Positions 6,216 through 14,247 are shown, numbered from the stretch's first letter. The stretch is DNA of 17,254 nucleotides from an uncultured Sphingomonadaceae bacterium (GCA_938016505.1 CALLWN010000229.1:1-17254); one strand, 5' to 3'. Program-made: numbers and translations. Notes: generated by a model not told the origin, from the letters alone.

Positions 6216-7112
6216 ATGGCAGACCCCTACGCGACCCTTGGCGTCGAGCGCACCGCGGACGAAGCCGCGATCAAGCGCGCCTACCGCAAGCTCGCCAAGG
6301 AGCTCCACCCCGACCGCAACGCCGACAATCCCGGGGCGGCCGAACGGTTCAAGGCCGTGACCGCCGCCTATGACCTTCTCTCCGACAAGGCCAGGCGCGC
6401 CGCCTATGATCGCGGCGAGATCGACGCCGACGGCAACCCGCGCATGCCGCGCGGGTTTGACGGCTTCGCCCGCGGCGGTCCGCGGCCGGGTGCCGGCGGC
6501 TTCCGCACGCCGCCCCCCGGGGACACCGCCGGCTTCGAGGCCGACTTCGGCGACATCCTCTCCGAGCTCTTCGGCGGCAGCCGCCCCGGCCGCGCTGGCC
6601 CCCGCCCGGCCGCGCGTGGCGCCGATGTCGCCTACCGCCTCGCCGTCCCCTTCGCCGACGCCGCCCTCGCACGGCCCCAGCGCGTCACGCTGCGCTCGGG
6701 CCGCACCGTCGACCTCAAGCTGCCCAATGGCGTCGAGGATGGCCAGCAGCTGCGCCTCGCCGGCCAGGGCGAGCCGGGGCCCGGCGGCCCGGGCGACGCG
6801 CTCATCACGATCGTCATCCAGCCCGATGCCCGCTTCGCGCGCGACGGAGACGATGTCCGCGCCGACCTCGGCGTCCCGCTCGCAACCGCAGTCCTCGGCG
6901 GCAAGGTCCGCACCCCCACCCTCGAGGGGGATGTCATGCTCGGCATCGCGCCTGGAACCAGTTCGGGCAGGATCATGCGCCTCAAGGGCAAGGGCTGGAC
7001 CCGCCGCGATGGTACCCGCGGCGACCTCCTCGTCCGCGTCATGGTCGAAGTGCCCGTCGGAGACGCAGCCCTCGAGCAGCTGTTCCGCGAGCGCCAGGCA
7101 GGGCAGGGTTGA
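6216..7112 (+). CDS. DnaJ-like co-chaperone, CbpA type without zinc finger
   Basis: A protein of 298 residues. The J domain occupies residues 4-66 with the HPD tripeptide at 31-33 that stimulates Hsp70 (DnaK) ATPase activity. A Gly/Phe/Pro/Arg-rich linker follows (about 74-136), including the FGDILSELFGG stretch typical of the class. C-terminal substrate-binding domains run from about 138 to 280 (RLAVPFADAALARPQRVTL; RLAGQGEPGPGGPGDALITI; LRLKGKG-like at 255-260). The cysteine-rich zinc-binding domain of true DnaJ is absent, so this is a CbpA or class II form. The ribosome-binding site is weak. The stop codon overlaps the TTG start of the next gene. Confidence 0.88.
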   Translation: MADPYATLGVERTADEAAIKRAYRKLAKELHPDRNADNPGAAERFKAVTAAYDLLSDKARRAAYDRGEIDADGNPRMPRGFDGFARGGPRPGAGGFRTPPPGDTAGFEADFGDILSELFGGSRPGRAGPRPAARGADVAYRLAVPFADAALARPQRVTLRSGRTVDLKLPNGVEDGQQLRLAGQGEPGPGGPGDALITIVIQPDARFARDGDDVRADLGVPLATAVLGGKVRTPTLEGDVMLGIAPGTSSGRIMRLKGKGWTRRDGTRGDLLVRVMVEVPVGDAALEQLFRERQAGQG

Positions 7113-7960
7113 GGCCCTTCGGCCGGGCCTTCGGCCTGGTCCGCGAGATCGTGGCGAAAGCCCTTCGCGATGGCGCGCTCCATGCCGGGAACTTCGCCTA
7201 TCTCGCCCTCGTCACCCTGTTCCCGGCGGCCATCCTCGTCACGTCCGTCGCCGGGCTCGCCGGTCGCTCCGAGGCCGGCCACGAGGCCATCGCCGGCTTT
7301 CTCTCGCTGCTCCCTCCGGCCGTCAGCGCGGTCATCGGCCCTCTCGTCGCCGAGGTCGTGGAAGGCCGCGCCGGAGGCGCGCTCGGCCTCTCGGTCGCGG
7401 TCGGCCTGTGGACCGTCTCCGGCTTCCTCGAGACGCTGCGTGGCCTCATCCTCAAGGCCCATGGCCTTGCCGAGCCCCGCGCCTTCTGGAAGACCCGCCT
7501 CCTGCTCGCCGGCGCGTCGCTGGTTGCGGCCGGCTCGGTGCTGCTGAGCGTCGCCGTGGCGCTCCTCCTCTCGCTCGCCCGGAAGCTGCTCGCCTCCCTC
7601 GAACCCGGGGCGCTCCTTTCGCCCGTCACCTGGCTTGTGCCGCCGCTCGTCGCGTTTCTCGCGCTGTGGCTGCTGTTCGCCGGCCTCACCCCGCGCGACG
7701 CCGGGCGCGGTCCCTTCTGGCCTGGCGCGCTTGTCGTCATCCTGCTGTGGAGCTTCGCTGCCGCCCTGTTCGGCCCTGTCGTCGGCGCCACCGGCGGCAT
7801 GGCCCGCACCTACGGCGCGCTCGCCGGAGTCATGCTCGCGCTCCTCTTCTTCCACCTCATCGGCTTTGCGCTGGTGCTCGGCGCGGAAACCAACGCGGCC
7901 CTTTCCAGACGCCGGCGCGCCAGCCTAGAAGCGCCCGACACCAAGGGGACCATCGCATGA
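7109..7960 (+). CDS. YihY/BrkB family inner-membrane protein
   Basis: A protein of 283 residues with about six hydrophobic segments. The family signature near the end, TYGALAGVMLALLFFHLIGFALVLGAETNAAL (about 236-267), is clear, as is the conserved N-terminal HAGNFAYLALVTLFPAAI (25-42). YihY/BrkB proteins were once annotated as ribonuclease BN by mistake; they are membrane proteins of unsettled function, suspected transporters. The start is taken as the TTG at 7109 in a TTGA overlap with the dnaJ stop, after a purine-rich AGGCAGGGCAGGG. A GTG at 7151 is possible but would shorten the N-terminus. The TGA stop overlaps the fabI ATG, so these genes are translationally coupled. Confidence 0.85.
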   Translation: MRPFGRAFGLVREIVAKALRDGALHAGNFAYLALVTLFPAAILVTSVAGLAGRSEAGHEAIAGFLSLLPPAVSAVIGPLVAEVVEGRAGGALGLSVAVGLWTVSGFLETLRGLILKAHGLAEPRAFWKTRLLLAGASLVAAGSVLLSVAVALLLSLARKLLASLEPGALLSPVTWLVPPLVAFLALWLLFAGLTPRDAGRGPFWPGALVVILLWSFAAALFGPVVGATGGMARTYGALAGVMLALLFFHLIGFALVLGAETNAALSRRRRASLEAPDTKGTIA

Positions 7961-8766
7961 CAGGATTGATGACAGGCAGGCGCGCACTCATCATGGGCGT
8001 CGCCAACGACCGCTCGCTTGCCTGGGGAATCGCCCGGGCGCTCCACCGCGAGGGCGCCGAGCTCGCCTTCTCCACCCCCGGAGAGGCCTTCGCCCGCCGC
8101 GTTCGCCCGCTCGCCGAAACCCTCGGCTCCTCGCTCGTGCTCGACTGCGACGTCGCCGATGATGCCTCGATCGACAGCTGCTTTGCCGAACTCGCCCGCC
8201 ACTGGGACCGGCTCGACGCCCTCGTCCACGCCATCGGCTTTTCCGACAAGGACGAACTCCGCGGCCCCTATCTCGCCACCAGCCGCGAGAATTTCCGCCT
8301 GTCGATGGATGTCTCCTGCTACAGCTTCACGGCCGGTGCCCAGCGCGCCGTGCCGATGATGCACGCCGGCGGCAGCCTGCTCACACTCAGCTACTATGGC
8401 GCCGAAAAGGTGGTGCCCCACTACAATGTCATGGGCCTCGCCAAGGCCGCGCTCGAGGCCTCGGTCAAGTATCTCGCGGTCGATCTCGGGCCCCGCAACA
8501 TCCGGGTGAACGCGATTTCCGCCGGCCCGGTCAAGACGCTTGCGGCAAGCGGCATCGGCGATTTCCGCTACATCCTCAAGTGGAACGAACTGAACGCCCC
8601 GTTGCGCCGCAACATCACGCTCGAGGACGTTGGCGGCGCCGGCCTCTACCTGCTCTCGCCGCTGGCCTCGGGCGTGACGGGCGAGATCCACCATGTCGAC
8701 AGCGGCTACAACGTCATCGGCATGAAGGCCGTCGACGCCCCCGACATTGCGACCACCCGGGACTGA
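7957..8766 (+). CDS. fabI: Enoyl-[acyl-carrier-protein] reductase (NADH), FabI
   Basis: A protein of 269 residues of the short-chain dehydrogenase fold that catalyses the last reduction in each cycle of type II fatty acid synthesis. Seen: the cofactor-binding start LIMGVANDRSLAWGIA (11-26), CDVADD (64-69), LVHAIGF (89-95), and the catalytic region SYYGAEKVVPHYNVMGLAKAALE with Tyr156 and Lys163 in the Y-x6-K spacing of FabI and the upstream Tyr146/147. RVNAISAGPVKTLAASGI (183-200) and the EIHHVDSGYNVIGM ending are also typical. AAGGGG lies 8 nt before the ATG, and ATGA overlaps the yihY stop. This is the classical target class of triclosan and isoniazid-like inhibitors. Confidence 0.95.
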   Translation: MTGLMTGRRALIMGVANDRSLAWGIARALHREGAELAFSTPGEAFARRVRPLAETLGSSLVLDCDVADDASIDSCFAELARHWDRLDALVHAIGFSDKDELRGPYLATSRENFRLSMDVSCYSFTAGAQRAVPMMHAGGSLLTLSYYGAEKVVPHYNVMGLAKAALEASVKYLAVDLGPRNIRVNAISAGPVKTLAASGIGDFRYILKWNELNAPLRRNITLEDVGGAGLYLLSPLASGVTGEIHHVDSGYNVIGMKAVDAPDIATTRD

Positions 8767-8769
8767 GCC

Positions 8770-9849
8770 GTGTCGCACAACAGCTTCGGCCACCTGTTCC
8801 GCATCACAACCTGGGGCGAAAGCCACGGCCCCGCGATCGGGGTTGTCGTCGACGGCTGCCCGCCGGGCCTCCCGCTCACCGAGGCCGACATCCAGCCCTT
8901 CCTCGACCGCCGCCGCCCCGGCCAGTCGCGCTTCACGACCCAGCGCCAGGAACCCGACCAGGTCGAAATCCTCTCCGGCACCTTCGATGGGCTGACCACC
9001 GGCACGCCCATCAGCCTTGTCATCCGCAACGTCGACCAGCGCTCGAAGGACTATGCCGAAGTCGCCGAGCGCTACCGCCCCGGCCACGCCGATTTTGCCT
9101 ACGACGCCAAGTACGGCCTCCGCGACCCGCGCGGCGGCGGCCGCTCCAGCGCCCGCGAAACCGCAGCCCGGGTCGCTGCCGGCGCAGTCGCCCGCAAGGT
9201 GCTGGGGGAAGCCGTCCGCATCACCGGCTATCTGGTCGAGATGGGCGGCGACGCGATCGACCGCAGCCGCCTCGACATGGCCGAAGTCGCGCTGAACCCC
9301 TTCTTCTGCCCCGATCCAATAGCAGCTGCCCGCTGGGAAGCCTTGCTCGATGGCGCGCGCAGGGCTGGCTCGTCGCTCGGCGCCATCGTCGAGGTGGTGG
9401 CCGAAGGCGTGCCCGCCGGCTGGGGGTCGCCGGTCTACATGAAGCTCGACAGCCAGCTCGCCGCCGCGATGATGGGCATCAATGCCGTCAAGGGCGTCGA
9501 GATCGGCGACGGCTTTGCCGCCGCGCGGCTGCGCGGCGAGGACAATGCCGACCGCATGCGCCCGGGCGGGGCAGGGGAGGGGCCCCGCTTCCTCTCCAAC
9601 CATGCCGGCGGCACGGCGGGCGGGATCAGCACCGGCCAGCCCATCGTCGTCCGCCTCGCGTTGAAGCCCACCTCGTCGATCCTCACCCCGGTCGAGACCG
9701 TCACCCGGACTGGCGAGGCGACCGAGATCGTGACCAGGGGCCGCCACGACCCCTGCGTCGGCATCCGCGCCGCCCCCGTCGCCGAGGCGATGATGGCGCT
9801 CGTCCTTGCCGATGCCATGCTCATGCACCGCGGCCAGACCGGCCGCTGA
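8770..9849 (+). CDS. aroC: Chorismate synthase
   Basis: A protein of 359 residues, full length for the family. It converts 5-enolpyruvylshikimate 3-phosphate to chorismate using reduced FMN, the last step of the shikimate pathway. Conserved blocks: GESHG (16-20), RPGHADF (103-109), [21 protein letters not shown] (121-141), [16 protein letters not shown] (276-291) and [18 protein letters not shown] (324-341). The start is a GTG three nt after the fabI stop, giving the family N-terminus [11 protein letters not shown]. The ribosome site is weak, suggesting coupling with fabI. It is the last protein gene of this run before rnpB. Confidence 0.96.
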   Translation: MSHNSFGHLFRITTWGESHGPAIGVVVDGCPPGLPLTEADIQPFLDRRRPGQSRFTTQRQEPDQVEILSGTFDGLTTGTPISLVIRNVDQRSKDYAEVAERYRPGHADFAYDAKYGLRDPRGGGRSSARETAARVAAGAVARKVLGEAVRITGYLVEMGGDAIDRSRLDMAEVALNPFFCPDPIAAARWEALLDGARRAGSSLGAIVEVVAEGVPAGWGSPVYMKLDSQLAAAMMGINAVKGVEIGDGFAAARLRGEDNADRMRPGGAGEGPRFLSNHAGGTAGGISTGQPIVVRLALKPTSSILTPVETVTRTGEATEIVTRGRHDPCVGIRAAPVAEAMMALVLADAMLMHRGQTGR

Positions 9850-9890
9850 GGCCATCGTCCGCCTGCGAAGCCGGGCCGCCTGCCCGGCCA

Positions 9891-9938
9891 GCCTTGACCT
9901 CGGCCGGCCTTGACCTCGGCCGGCCTTGACCTCGGCCG
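9891..9938 (+). repeat. Three perfect 16-bp tandem repeats before rnpB
   Basis: The unit GCCTTGACCTCGGCCG occurs three times without a mismatch (9891, 9907, 9923). Each unit carries TTGACC, which resembles a -35 hexamer; the last one is about 29 bp upstream of the predicted 5' end of the RNase P RNA. The repeat could be a slipped -35 element, a binding-site array or simple expansion. Confidence 0.85.
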
Positions 9939-9960
9939 TCCGGTGCCCCACGTTCGCAGC

Positions 9961-10340
9961 GTGCCACATATCCGGGCGGCCGCTGCCTCCGGGCAGAGGA
10001 AAGTCCGGGCTCCACGGATCGGCGGTGGCGGGTAACACCCGCCGGGGGTGACCCCAGGGAAAGTGCCACAGAAAGCTTGACCGCCGCACGGCCCCGGCAA
10101 CGGGGTTGCGGCAAGGGCGAACGGGTGCGGCAAGAGCGCACCGCGCCCCCGGCAACGGGGGTGGCAGGGCAAACCCCACCGGGAGCAAGACCGAATAGGC
10201 GCGCACGGCCCTCTCAAGGGGCCACGGCCCGGTCCGGCCGGCGCGCGGGTTGGTCGCTCGAGGCGCGTGGCGACACGCGTCCCAGAGGAATGGTCGCCCC
10301 CCGCAAGGGGACAGAACCCGGCTTACAGGATATGTGGCAC
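9961..10340 (+). ncRNA. rnpB: RNase P RNA, bacterial class A
   Basis: The catalytic RNA that removes the 5' leader from precursor tRNAs. The ends are set by a perfect 13-bp P1 helix: GTGCCACATATCC (9961-9973) with GGATATGTGGCAC (10328-10340). Universally conserved parts are present: GAGGAAAGTCCGGGCTCC (9996-10013), the CAGGGAAAGTGCCACAGAAA region (about 10056-10075), AAGAGCGCACCG (about 10132-10143), the stretch with AAACCCCACC and GAGCAAGACC (10171-10192), and ACAGAACCCGGCTTACAG (10311-10328). About 380 nt is normal for the class. The exact transcript ends may differ by a few nt. The region 9850-9960 otherwise holds only the tandem repeats, and 10341-10435 shows no clear feature. Confidence 0.95.
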
Positions 10341-10435
10341 CCATGTCCGGCTGCCGGTGCCCGGCGCGCGGCGCTTGTGCATCGCACCATCGCCGGCTAT
10401 CGCCACCGCAGTCTCCGACCGGAAGCAGGACCAGG

Positions 10436-10858
10436 ATGGCCGTCACCCGCACCTTCTCGATCATCAAGCCCGATGCCACCCGCCGCAACCTCACCGGCAA
10501 GGTGACGAGCATGCTCGAGGAGGCCGGGCTTCGCGTCGTCGCCAGCAAGCGCATCCGCATGACGAGGGAACAGGCCGAGGGCTTCTACGCGGTCCACCGG
10601 GACCGGCCCTTCTTCCACGATCTCGTCGCCTTCATGACCTCCGGCCCTGTCGTCGTCCAGGTCCTCGAAGGCGAGGACGCCGTCGCCCGCAACCGCCAGG
10701 TCATGGGTGCCACCAACCCCGCCAACGCCGAGCCCGGCACCATCCGCCGCGAACTCGCCGAATCGATCGAGGCCAACAGCGTCCACGGCTCCGACAGCGA
10801 CGAGAACGCCGCAATCGAGATCGCCTTCTTCTTCAGGCCGGAAGAGATTGTCGGCTAG
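10436..10858 (+). CDS. ndk: Nucleoside diphosphate kinase
   Basis: A protein of 140 residues that balances nucleoside triphosphate pools by passing the gamma phosphate through a phosphohistidine. The active-site His117 lies in the signature NSVHGSDS (114-121); the N-terminal [11 protein letters not shown] (5-15) with Lys11, and [20 protein letters not shown] (85-104), are also typical. The ATG at 10436 gives the standard N-terminus, with AGGA at 10427-10430. An in-frame extension upstream would run into rnpB and is not used. Confidence 0.97.
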   Translation: MAVTRTFSIIKPDATRRNLTGKVTSMLEEAGLRVVASKRIRMTREQAEGFYAVHRDRPFFHDLVAFMTSGPVVVQVLEGEDAVARNRQVMGATNPANAEPGTIRRELAESIEANSVHGSDSDENAAIEIAFFFRPEEIVG

Positions 10859-10927
10859 GCCGCAGGCGCACGGCGTCAGCGCGCAGCCCTGATCTCCGAG
10901 CCGTCGCAGGCCCGGTGCCGCCTTGGC

Positions 10928-11512
10928 CTAGGCCTCCAGCTCCACATCCCAGTAGAGATAGTCCCGCCAGGTCTCGTGGCAGTAATGCGGCGGGAACGCC
11001 CGGCCGTTTTCCTGCAGCTGGTGGCTGGTCGGCTGGAACGGCCGCTGGCGCGGCATCATGTGGGCTTCCGCAGGCGTCCGCCCGCCCTTCCTCAGGTTGC
11101 ACGGCGCACACGCCGTCGTCACGTTGGTCCAGGTGGTGCGCCCGCCATAGGCCCGCGGCACCACATGGTCGAAGGTCAGGTCCTCGCGGCTGCCGCAATA
11201 CTGGCAGGTGAACCTGTCGCGCAGGAACAGGTTGAACCGGGTGAAGGCCGGGTTGGCCGAGGGCTTCACATATTGTCTCAGCGCGACCACGCTCGGCAGC
11301 CGCATCGCGAAATTCTGCGACCTGATCTCCCGGTCATATTGGGCCACCACATCCACCCGTTCGAGGAAGGCAGCCTTGACGGCATCCTGCCACGACCACA
11401 GCGAAAGCGGGTAGTAGGACAGCGGGGTATAGTCCGCGTTCAGCACCAGTGCCGGGCACGCCTCCGGCGAGACATTGCGCTCCAGCCGCTCGAGAATCTC
11501 GGGATGATACAT
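10928..11512 (-). CDS. HNH endonuclease family protein
   Basis: A protein of 194 residues with a central HNH nuclease domain: Cys103-x2-Cys106 (TCQYCG), Asp115-His116 (FDHVVPRAYGG), Asn130 (TWTNV) and Cys135-x2-Cys138 (CAPCNLRKGG). The paired cysteines suggest a structural zinc and the Asp-His and Asn a metal-dependent nuclease centre. The N-terminal part (ALVLNADYTPLSYYPLSLWSWQDAVKAAF) is the pattern of a widespread stand-alone HNH family often kept in proteobacterial chromosomes, with no proven role. The ATG at 11512 follows GGGAGGT and gives the usual MYHPEIL start; earlier Met codons up to 11641 would add residues unlike the family. There is no methyltransferase or phage gene beside it, so a restriction or prophage role is not supported here. 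Confidence 0.85.
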   Translation of the reverse strand: MYHPEILERLERNVSPEACPALVLNADYTPLSYYPLSLWSWQDAVKAAFLERVDVVAQYDREIRSQNFAMRLPSVVALRQYVKPSANPAFTRFNLFLRDRFTCQYCGSREDLTFDHVVPRAYGGRTTWTNVTTACAPCNLRKGGRTPAEAHMMPRQRPFQPTSHQLQENGRAFPPHYCHETWRDYLYWDVELEA

Positions 11513-11700
11513 GCCGGCACGACCTCCCATCTGCTCGCGCAGGTCAGGAATTCCGGCCCTATCGCACCTCGGGCAGGTGGCTTCCACCGCCTGCGCTGCC
11601 CCTATACCAGAGGCTGTATGTCGCCCATATGACAGCACCACATCTCGTGGGGGTCAAGCCGCCCCCAATGTGATGCGGGGCAACGGAAGGAAGGCCAGGA

Positions 11701-12585
11701 ATGCGCGCTGCCGCAGGCGAAGGGACCACCGCCGTCGGCCATGTCACCCGCTTCGCGCCCTCGCCCACGGGCGCGCTCCACCTCGGCCACGCCTTCTCGG
11801 CCGTCCATGCCGCCCGCCTCGCCCGCACTAGCGGCGGTCGCTTCCTCCTGCGCATCGAGGATATCGATCAAAGCCGCTGCCGCCCGGCGCATGTCGAGGG
11901 CATCCGCGCCGATCTCGGCTGGCTCGGCCTCGCCCCCGCCGCGTTCCCGCTCCTCCAGTCGAGCCGTCGCGAAGCCCACCGCGCCGCGCTCGAGGCGCTC
12001 CGCCAGCGCGGCCTCCTCTACGCCTGCACCTGCACCCGCGGCCGCATCGAGGCCGCCGCTGCCCCGCACGAAGGCGAAACCATCGCCTACCCCGGCACCT
12101 GCCGTGGCCGGGCGCCCCCCGCCGACGGCACTCCGTTCGCCTGGAGGCTCGATCTCGCCGCAACCGGCCTCCCGCTCACCCAGCAGTGGGACGATCTCGC
12201 CGCCGGCCCGCAGATGGGCCGCGCCGACCCGGCTGGAGACCCCATCCTCTGGCGCAAGGACGACTGGCCCGCCTACCATCTCGCCTGCGTGCTCGACGAT
12301 GCAGCGCAAGGCGTCACCCTTGTGGTGCGCGGCCGCGACCTTGCCAGCTCGACTCCGCTCCAGCGCCTCCTCCAGGCGCTTCTCGGCCTTCCCGCCCCGC
12401 GCTACCTCCACCACCGCCTGCTCCTCGCCGCCGACGGCCGCAGGCTCGCCAAGCGCGACCGCGCCGAAACGCTCGCGGCACTGCGCGCCCGCGGCGCCGA
12501 TGGCCCGGCGCTCGCCGCCCGCCTTACCGATCTTGCGCCCTCGGGTCCCGATATGGCCTTGTCGCTCATGGATCTTCTCGTCTAG
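11701..12585 (+). CDS. gluQRS: Glutamyl-Q tRNA(Asp) synthetase
   Basis: A protein of 294 residues, a truncated glutamyl-tRNA synthetase paralog lacking the anticodon-binding domain. It activates glutamate and attaches it to the queuosine base at position 34 of tRNA(Asp). Seen: RFAPSPTGALHLGHA (17-31) containing the HIGH-like motif, RIEDIDQSRCRP (51-62), the zinc-site cysteines at 109, 111 and 134 (YACTC...YPGTC), WRKDDWPAYHLACVLDD (184-200) and the KMSKS-like LAKRD (249-253). GGAAGGAAGG at 11685-11694 gives a strong ribosome site. A PEPxxWA gene starts 30 nt after the stop, with no terminator visible between. Confidence 0.93.
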   Translation: MRAAAGEGTTAVGHVTRFAPSPTGALHLGHAFSAVHAARLARTSGGRFLLRIEDIDQSRCRPAHVEGIRADLGWLGLAPAAFPLLQSSRREAHRAALEALRQRGLLYACTCTRGRIEAAAAPHEGETIAYPGTCRGRAPPADGTPFAWRLDLAATGLPLTQQWDDLAAGPQMGRADPAGDPILWRKDDWPAYHLACVLDDAAQGVTLVVRGRDLASSTPLQRLLQALLGLPAPRYLHHRLLLAADGRRLAKRDRAETLAALRARGADGPALAARLTDLAPSGPDMALSLMDLLV

Positions 12586-12615
12586 ATTCCAGCATCAACT
12601 GCAGGCGTCATCCAC

Positions 12616-13455
12616 ATGTTCGTCCGCCTCGCCGCCATTGCCGCGGCAGCCGCGCTTACGCTCGCGGCGGCTGCCGCCGCCGTCACCAGCTGGGTGGTGC
12701 TCGCCACCGGCACCACCAATGCCGGCGCCGGCCCTCCGGGCAACACGCTCGCGGGCGTGCCCTTCGCCAACCTGCCGGTCGTTGCAGCCTTTGTCGTCAC
12801 CTCGGCCGGCAACCCCGTCACCCTCCCGCCGATCGGGGGCACCGGCAGCGCCACGCGCGACGATCAGTCGGTCCTCGACCTCGTCATCCAGGTCGGCCCG
12901 TGGACGATCGGGCGAACGGCCGCCAGCACCAGGAGCGTGTTCGTGATCGACAATGCCTCGAACCCGATGAACCCGGCGCTGCGCACCGACCAGTTCAGCA
13001 TGTCCGATGGCTTCTCCTTCGTCGGCAGCAGCTTCTTCCCCCACCTCACCACCGACGCTCCGCTCGCCGACGGCGTCTTCCTCTCCAGCTTCAATTTCGT
13101 CCGCTCCCACACGCTGAGCGGCATGGAGCCCGATTTCATCATCGGCTCGGGCTTCCCCGATCTGCTGGGCATCCACGCGCCTGCCGGCCCCGGCACCCGC
13201 AGCTTCACCTTCAATTTCCGCCAGGACAACCCCACCAGCCCGGCCGAGCATGCCGCGTTGCCGCAGGTCATCTTCGGCGTCATCGGGCTCGAATTCGCAG
13301 CCTTCGAGCTGGAGAGCGCAATCCCCGAACCCGGCACCTGGGCGCTCCTCGTCGCCGGCTTCGCCATGGTCGGAGCCGCCGCCCGGCGCTGCCGCAGCGC
13401 CATCGCGTCCCGAGGGGTGCAATCCGCGCGCATTGCGCCTAGGGTCGCGCCATGA
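12616..13455 (+). CDS. PEPxxWA-CTERM exported protein, third and unrelated
   Basis: A protein of 279 residues. A signal peptide (FVRLAAIAAAAALTLAAAAAAV, residues 2-23) leads a mature region with no recognised domain, rich in Phe, Ser, Thr and Gly. The sorting signal PEPGTWA (237-243) is followed by a hydrophobic helix (LLVAGFAMVGAAA) and ARRCR (256-260). Unusually, about 19 more residues follow the basic stop (SAIASRGVQSARIAPRVAP), and a Cys lies inside the basic cluster; the two paralogs upstream have only six or so residues there. The mature part shows no evident similarity to them. The ribosome site is weak (AGG about 11 nt before the ATG) and there is no -24/-12 element, so it is probably read from the gluQRS transcript. 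The TGA overlaps the next start as ATGA. Confidence 0.85.
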   Translation: MFVRLAAIAAAAALTLAAAAAAVTSWVVLATGTTNAGAGPPGNTLAGVPFANLPVVAAFVVTSAGNPVTLPPIGGTGSATRDDQSVLDLVIQVGPWTIGRTAASTRSVFVIDNASNPMNPALRTDQFSMSDGFSFVGSSFFPHLTTDAPLADGVFLSSFNFVRSHTLSGMEPDFIIGSGFPDLLGIHAPAGPGTRSFTFNFRQDNPTSPAEHAALPQVIFGVIGLEFAAFELESAIPEPGTWALLVAGFAMVGAAARRCRSAIASRGVQSARIAPRVAP

Positions 13456-13661
13456 ACAGCGTCATCATCATTCTCATCGTGGTGGCAGCGGTCGCAGTCG
13501 CCGTCACGCTGGTGCGCGGCATCCTCACCATGGCCTCCGGCCGCGACGTCACCGGCACCCGGTCGAACCAGCTCATGACCTGGCGGGTCGCGCTCCAGGC
13601 CATCGCGGTCCTCCTCGTCGTCGCCCTCTTCCTCCTTTCCGGCCGCGGTGCCGGCAACTGA
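13452..13661 (+). CDS. HIG1-like twin transmembrane protein
   Basis: A protein of 69 residues with two hydrophobic helices (about 3-20 and 45-63) joined by a basic loop, LVRGILTMASGRDVTGTRSNQLMTWRVALQ. The loop pattern, with a G-x-D-x-x-x-x-R-S-N-x-x-M-x-x-R-V-x-x-Q core, is that of HIG1-domain twin-membrane proteins common in alphaproteobacteria. Eukaryotic HIG1 proteins act in cytochrome oxidase assembly or regulation; the bacterial role is unproven. ATGA overlap with the previous gene implies coupled translation, and the cobalamin gene starts 7 nt after its stop. Confidence 0.8.
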   Translation: MNSVIIILIVVAAVAVAVTLVRGILTMASGRDVTGTRSNQLMTWRVALQAIAVLLVVALFLLSGRGAGN

Positions 13662-13668
13662 GTGCCCC

Positions 13669-14247
13669 ATGGTCAAGCTCAACCGCATCTACACCAGAAC
13701 CGGAGACGATGGCACCACGGGCCTCGCCGATGGCTCGCGCACGCCCAAGAACGCCGCCCGCGTCGGCGCCTATGGCGCCGTCGATGAAGCCAATTCGGCG
13801 ATCGGGGTCGCCCTGCTCCACGCCAGCGGCGACCATCGCGCCATGCTGCTCAGGGTCCAGAACGACCTGTTCGACCTCGGCGCCGATCTTGCCACCCCCG
13901 GCGAGCCCGAGGGCTGGACCGCGCTCCGCATCGTCCAGGCCCAGGTCGACCGGCTCGAGCGCGAGATCGATTCGATGAACGCCGATCTCGAACCGCTCCA
14001 GAGCTTCGTCCTGCCCGGCGGCACCGCGCTCGCCGCCCACCTCCATGTCGCCCGCACCATCGTCCGCCGCGCCGAGCGCGAAACCGTGACCGCAGCCGGC
14101 GAGGGCGAGGTCAACCCGCTCGCCCGCCACTATCTGAACCGCCTGTCGGACCATCTCTTCGTCATGGCCCGCCACGCCAACCTGCCCGCCTTCGGCGGCG
14201 CCGGAGACGTGCTGTGGGTGCCGGCAGCCAACCGCGAGGCCAATTGA
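13669..14247 (+). CDS. Cob(I)yrinic acid a,c-diamide adenosyltransferase, PduO type
   Basis: A protein of 192 residues that transfers the adenosyl group of ATP to cob(I)alamin to make adenosylcobalamin in the cytoplasm. Family blocks: YTRTGDDGTTGL (8-19, ATP phosphate binding), VGAYGAVDEANSAIG (32-46), LPGGTALAAHLHVARTIVRRAER (115-137) and YLNRLSDHLFVMAR (155-168). The MVKLNRIYTRTGD start is standard; no good ribosome site is visible, so translation probably depends on the gene 7 nt upstream. The stop overlaps the next ATG by one base. PduO-type proteins usually act as trimers. Confidence 0.92.
   Translation: MVKLNRIYTRTGDDGTTGLADGSRTPKNAARVGAYGAVDEANSAIGVALLHASGDHRAMLLRVQNDLFDLGADLATPGEPEGWTALRIVQAQVDRLEREIDSMNADLEPLQSFVLPGGTALAAHLHVARTIVRRAERETVTAAGEGEVNPLARHYLNRLSDHLFVMARHANLPAFGGAGDVLWVPAANREAN

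Noticed and set aside
6370..8766. 798-codon plus-strand frame suggesting a DnaJ/YihY/FabI fusion
   Set aside because: Only the last third (from 7957) is FabI; the earlier part is an out-of-frame reading of dnaJ and yihY.
7810..10560. Minus-strand open frame of 916 codons opposite yihY, fabI, aroC and rnpB
   Set aside because: It lies antisense to well-recognised genes and a structured RNA; long antisense frames are expected in DNA this GC-rich, and the protein has no family features.
10928..11512. HNH gene as part of a restriction system or prophage
   Set aside because: No methyltransferase, integrase, phage gene or composition shift is near; it looks like the stand-alone chromosomal family.
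11648..11667. TGGGGG/CCCCCA hairpin before gluQRS as a riboswitch or attenuator
   Set aside because: Only a 6-bp stem with no conserved core, no alternative pairing and no leader peptide; chance is likely at this GC content.
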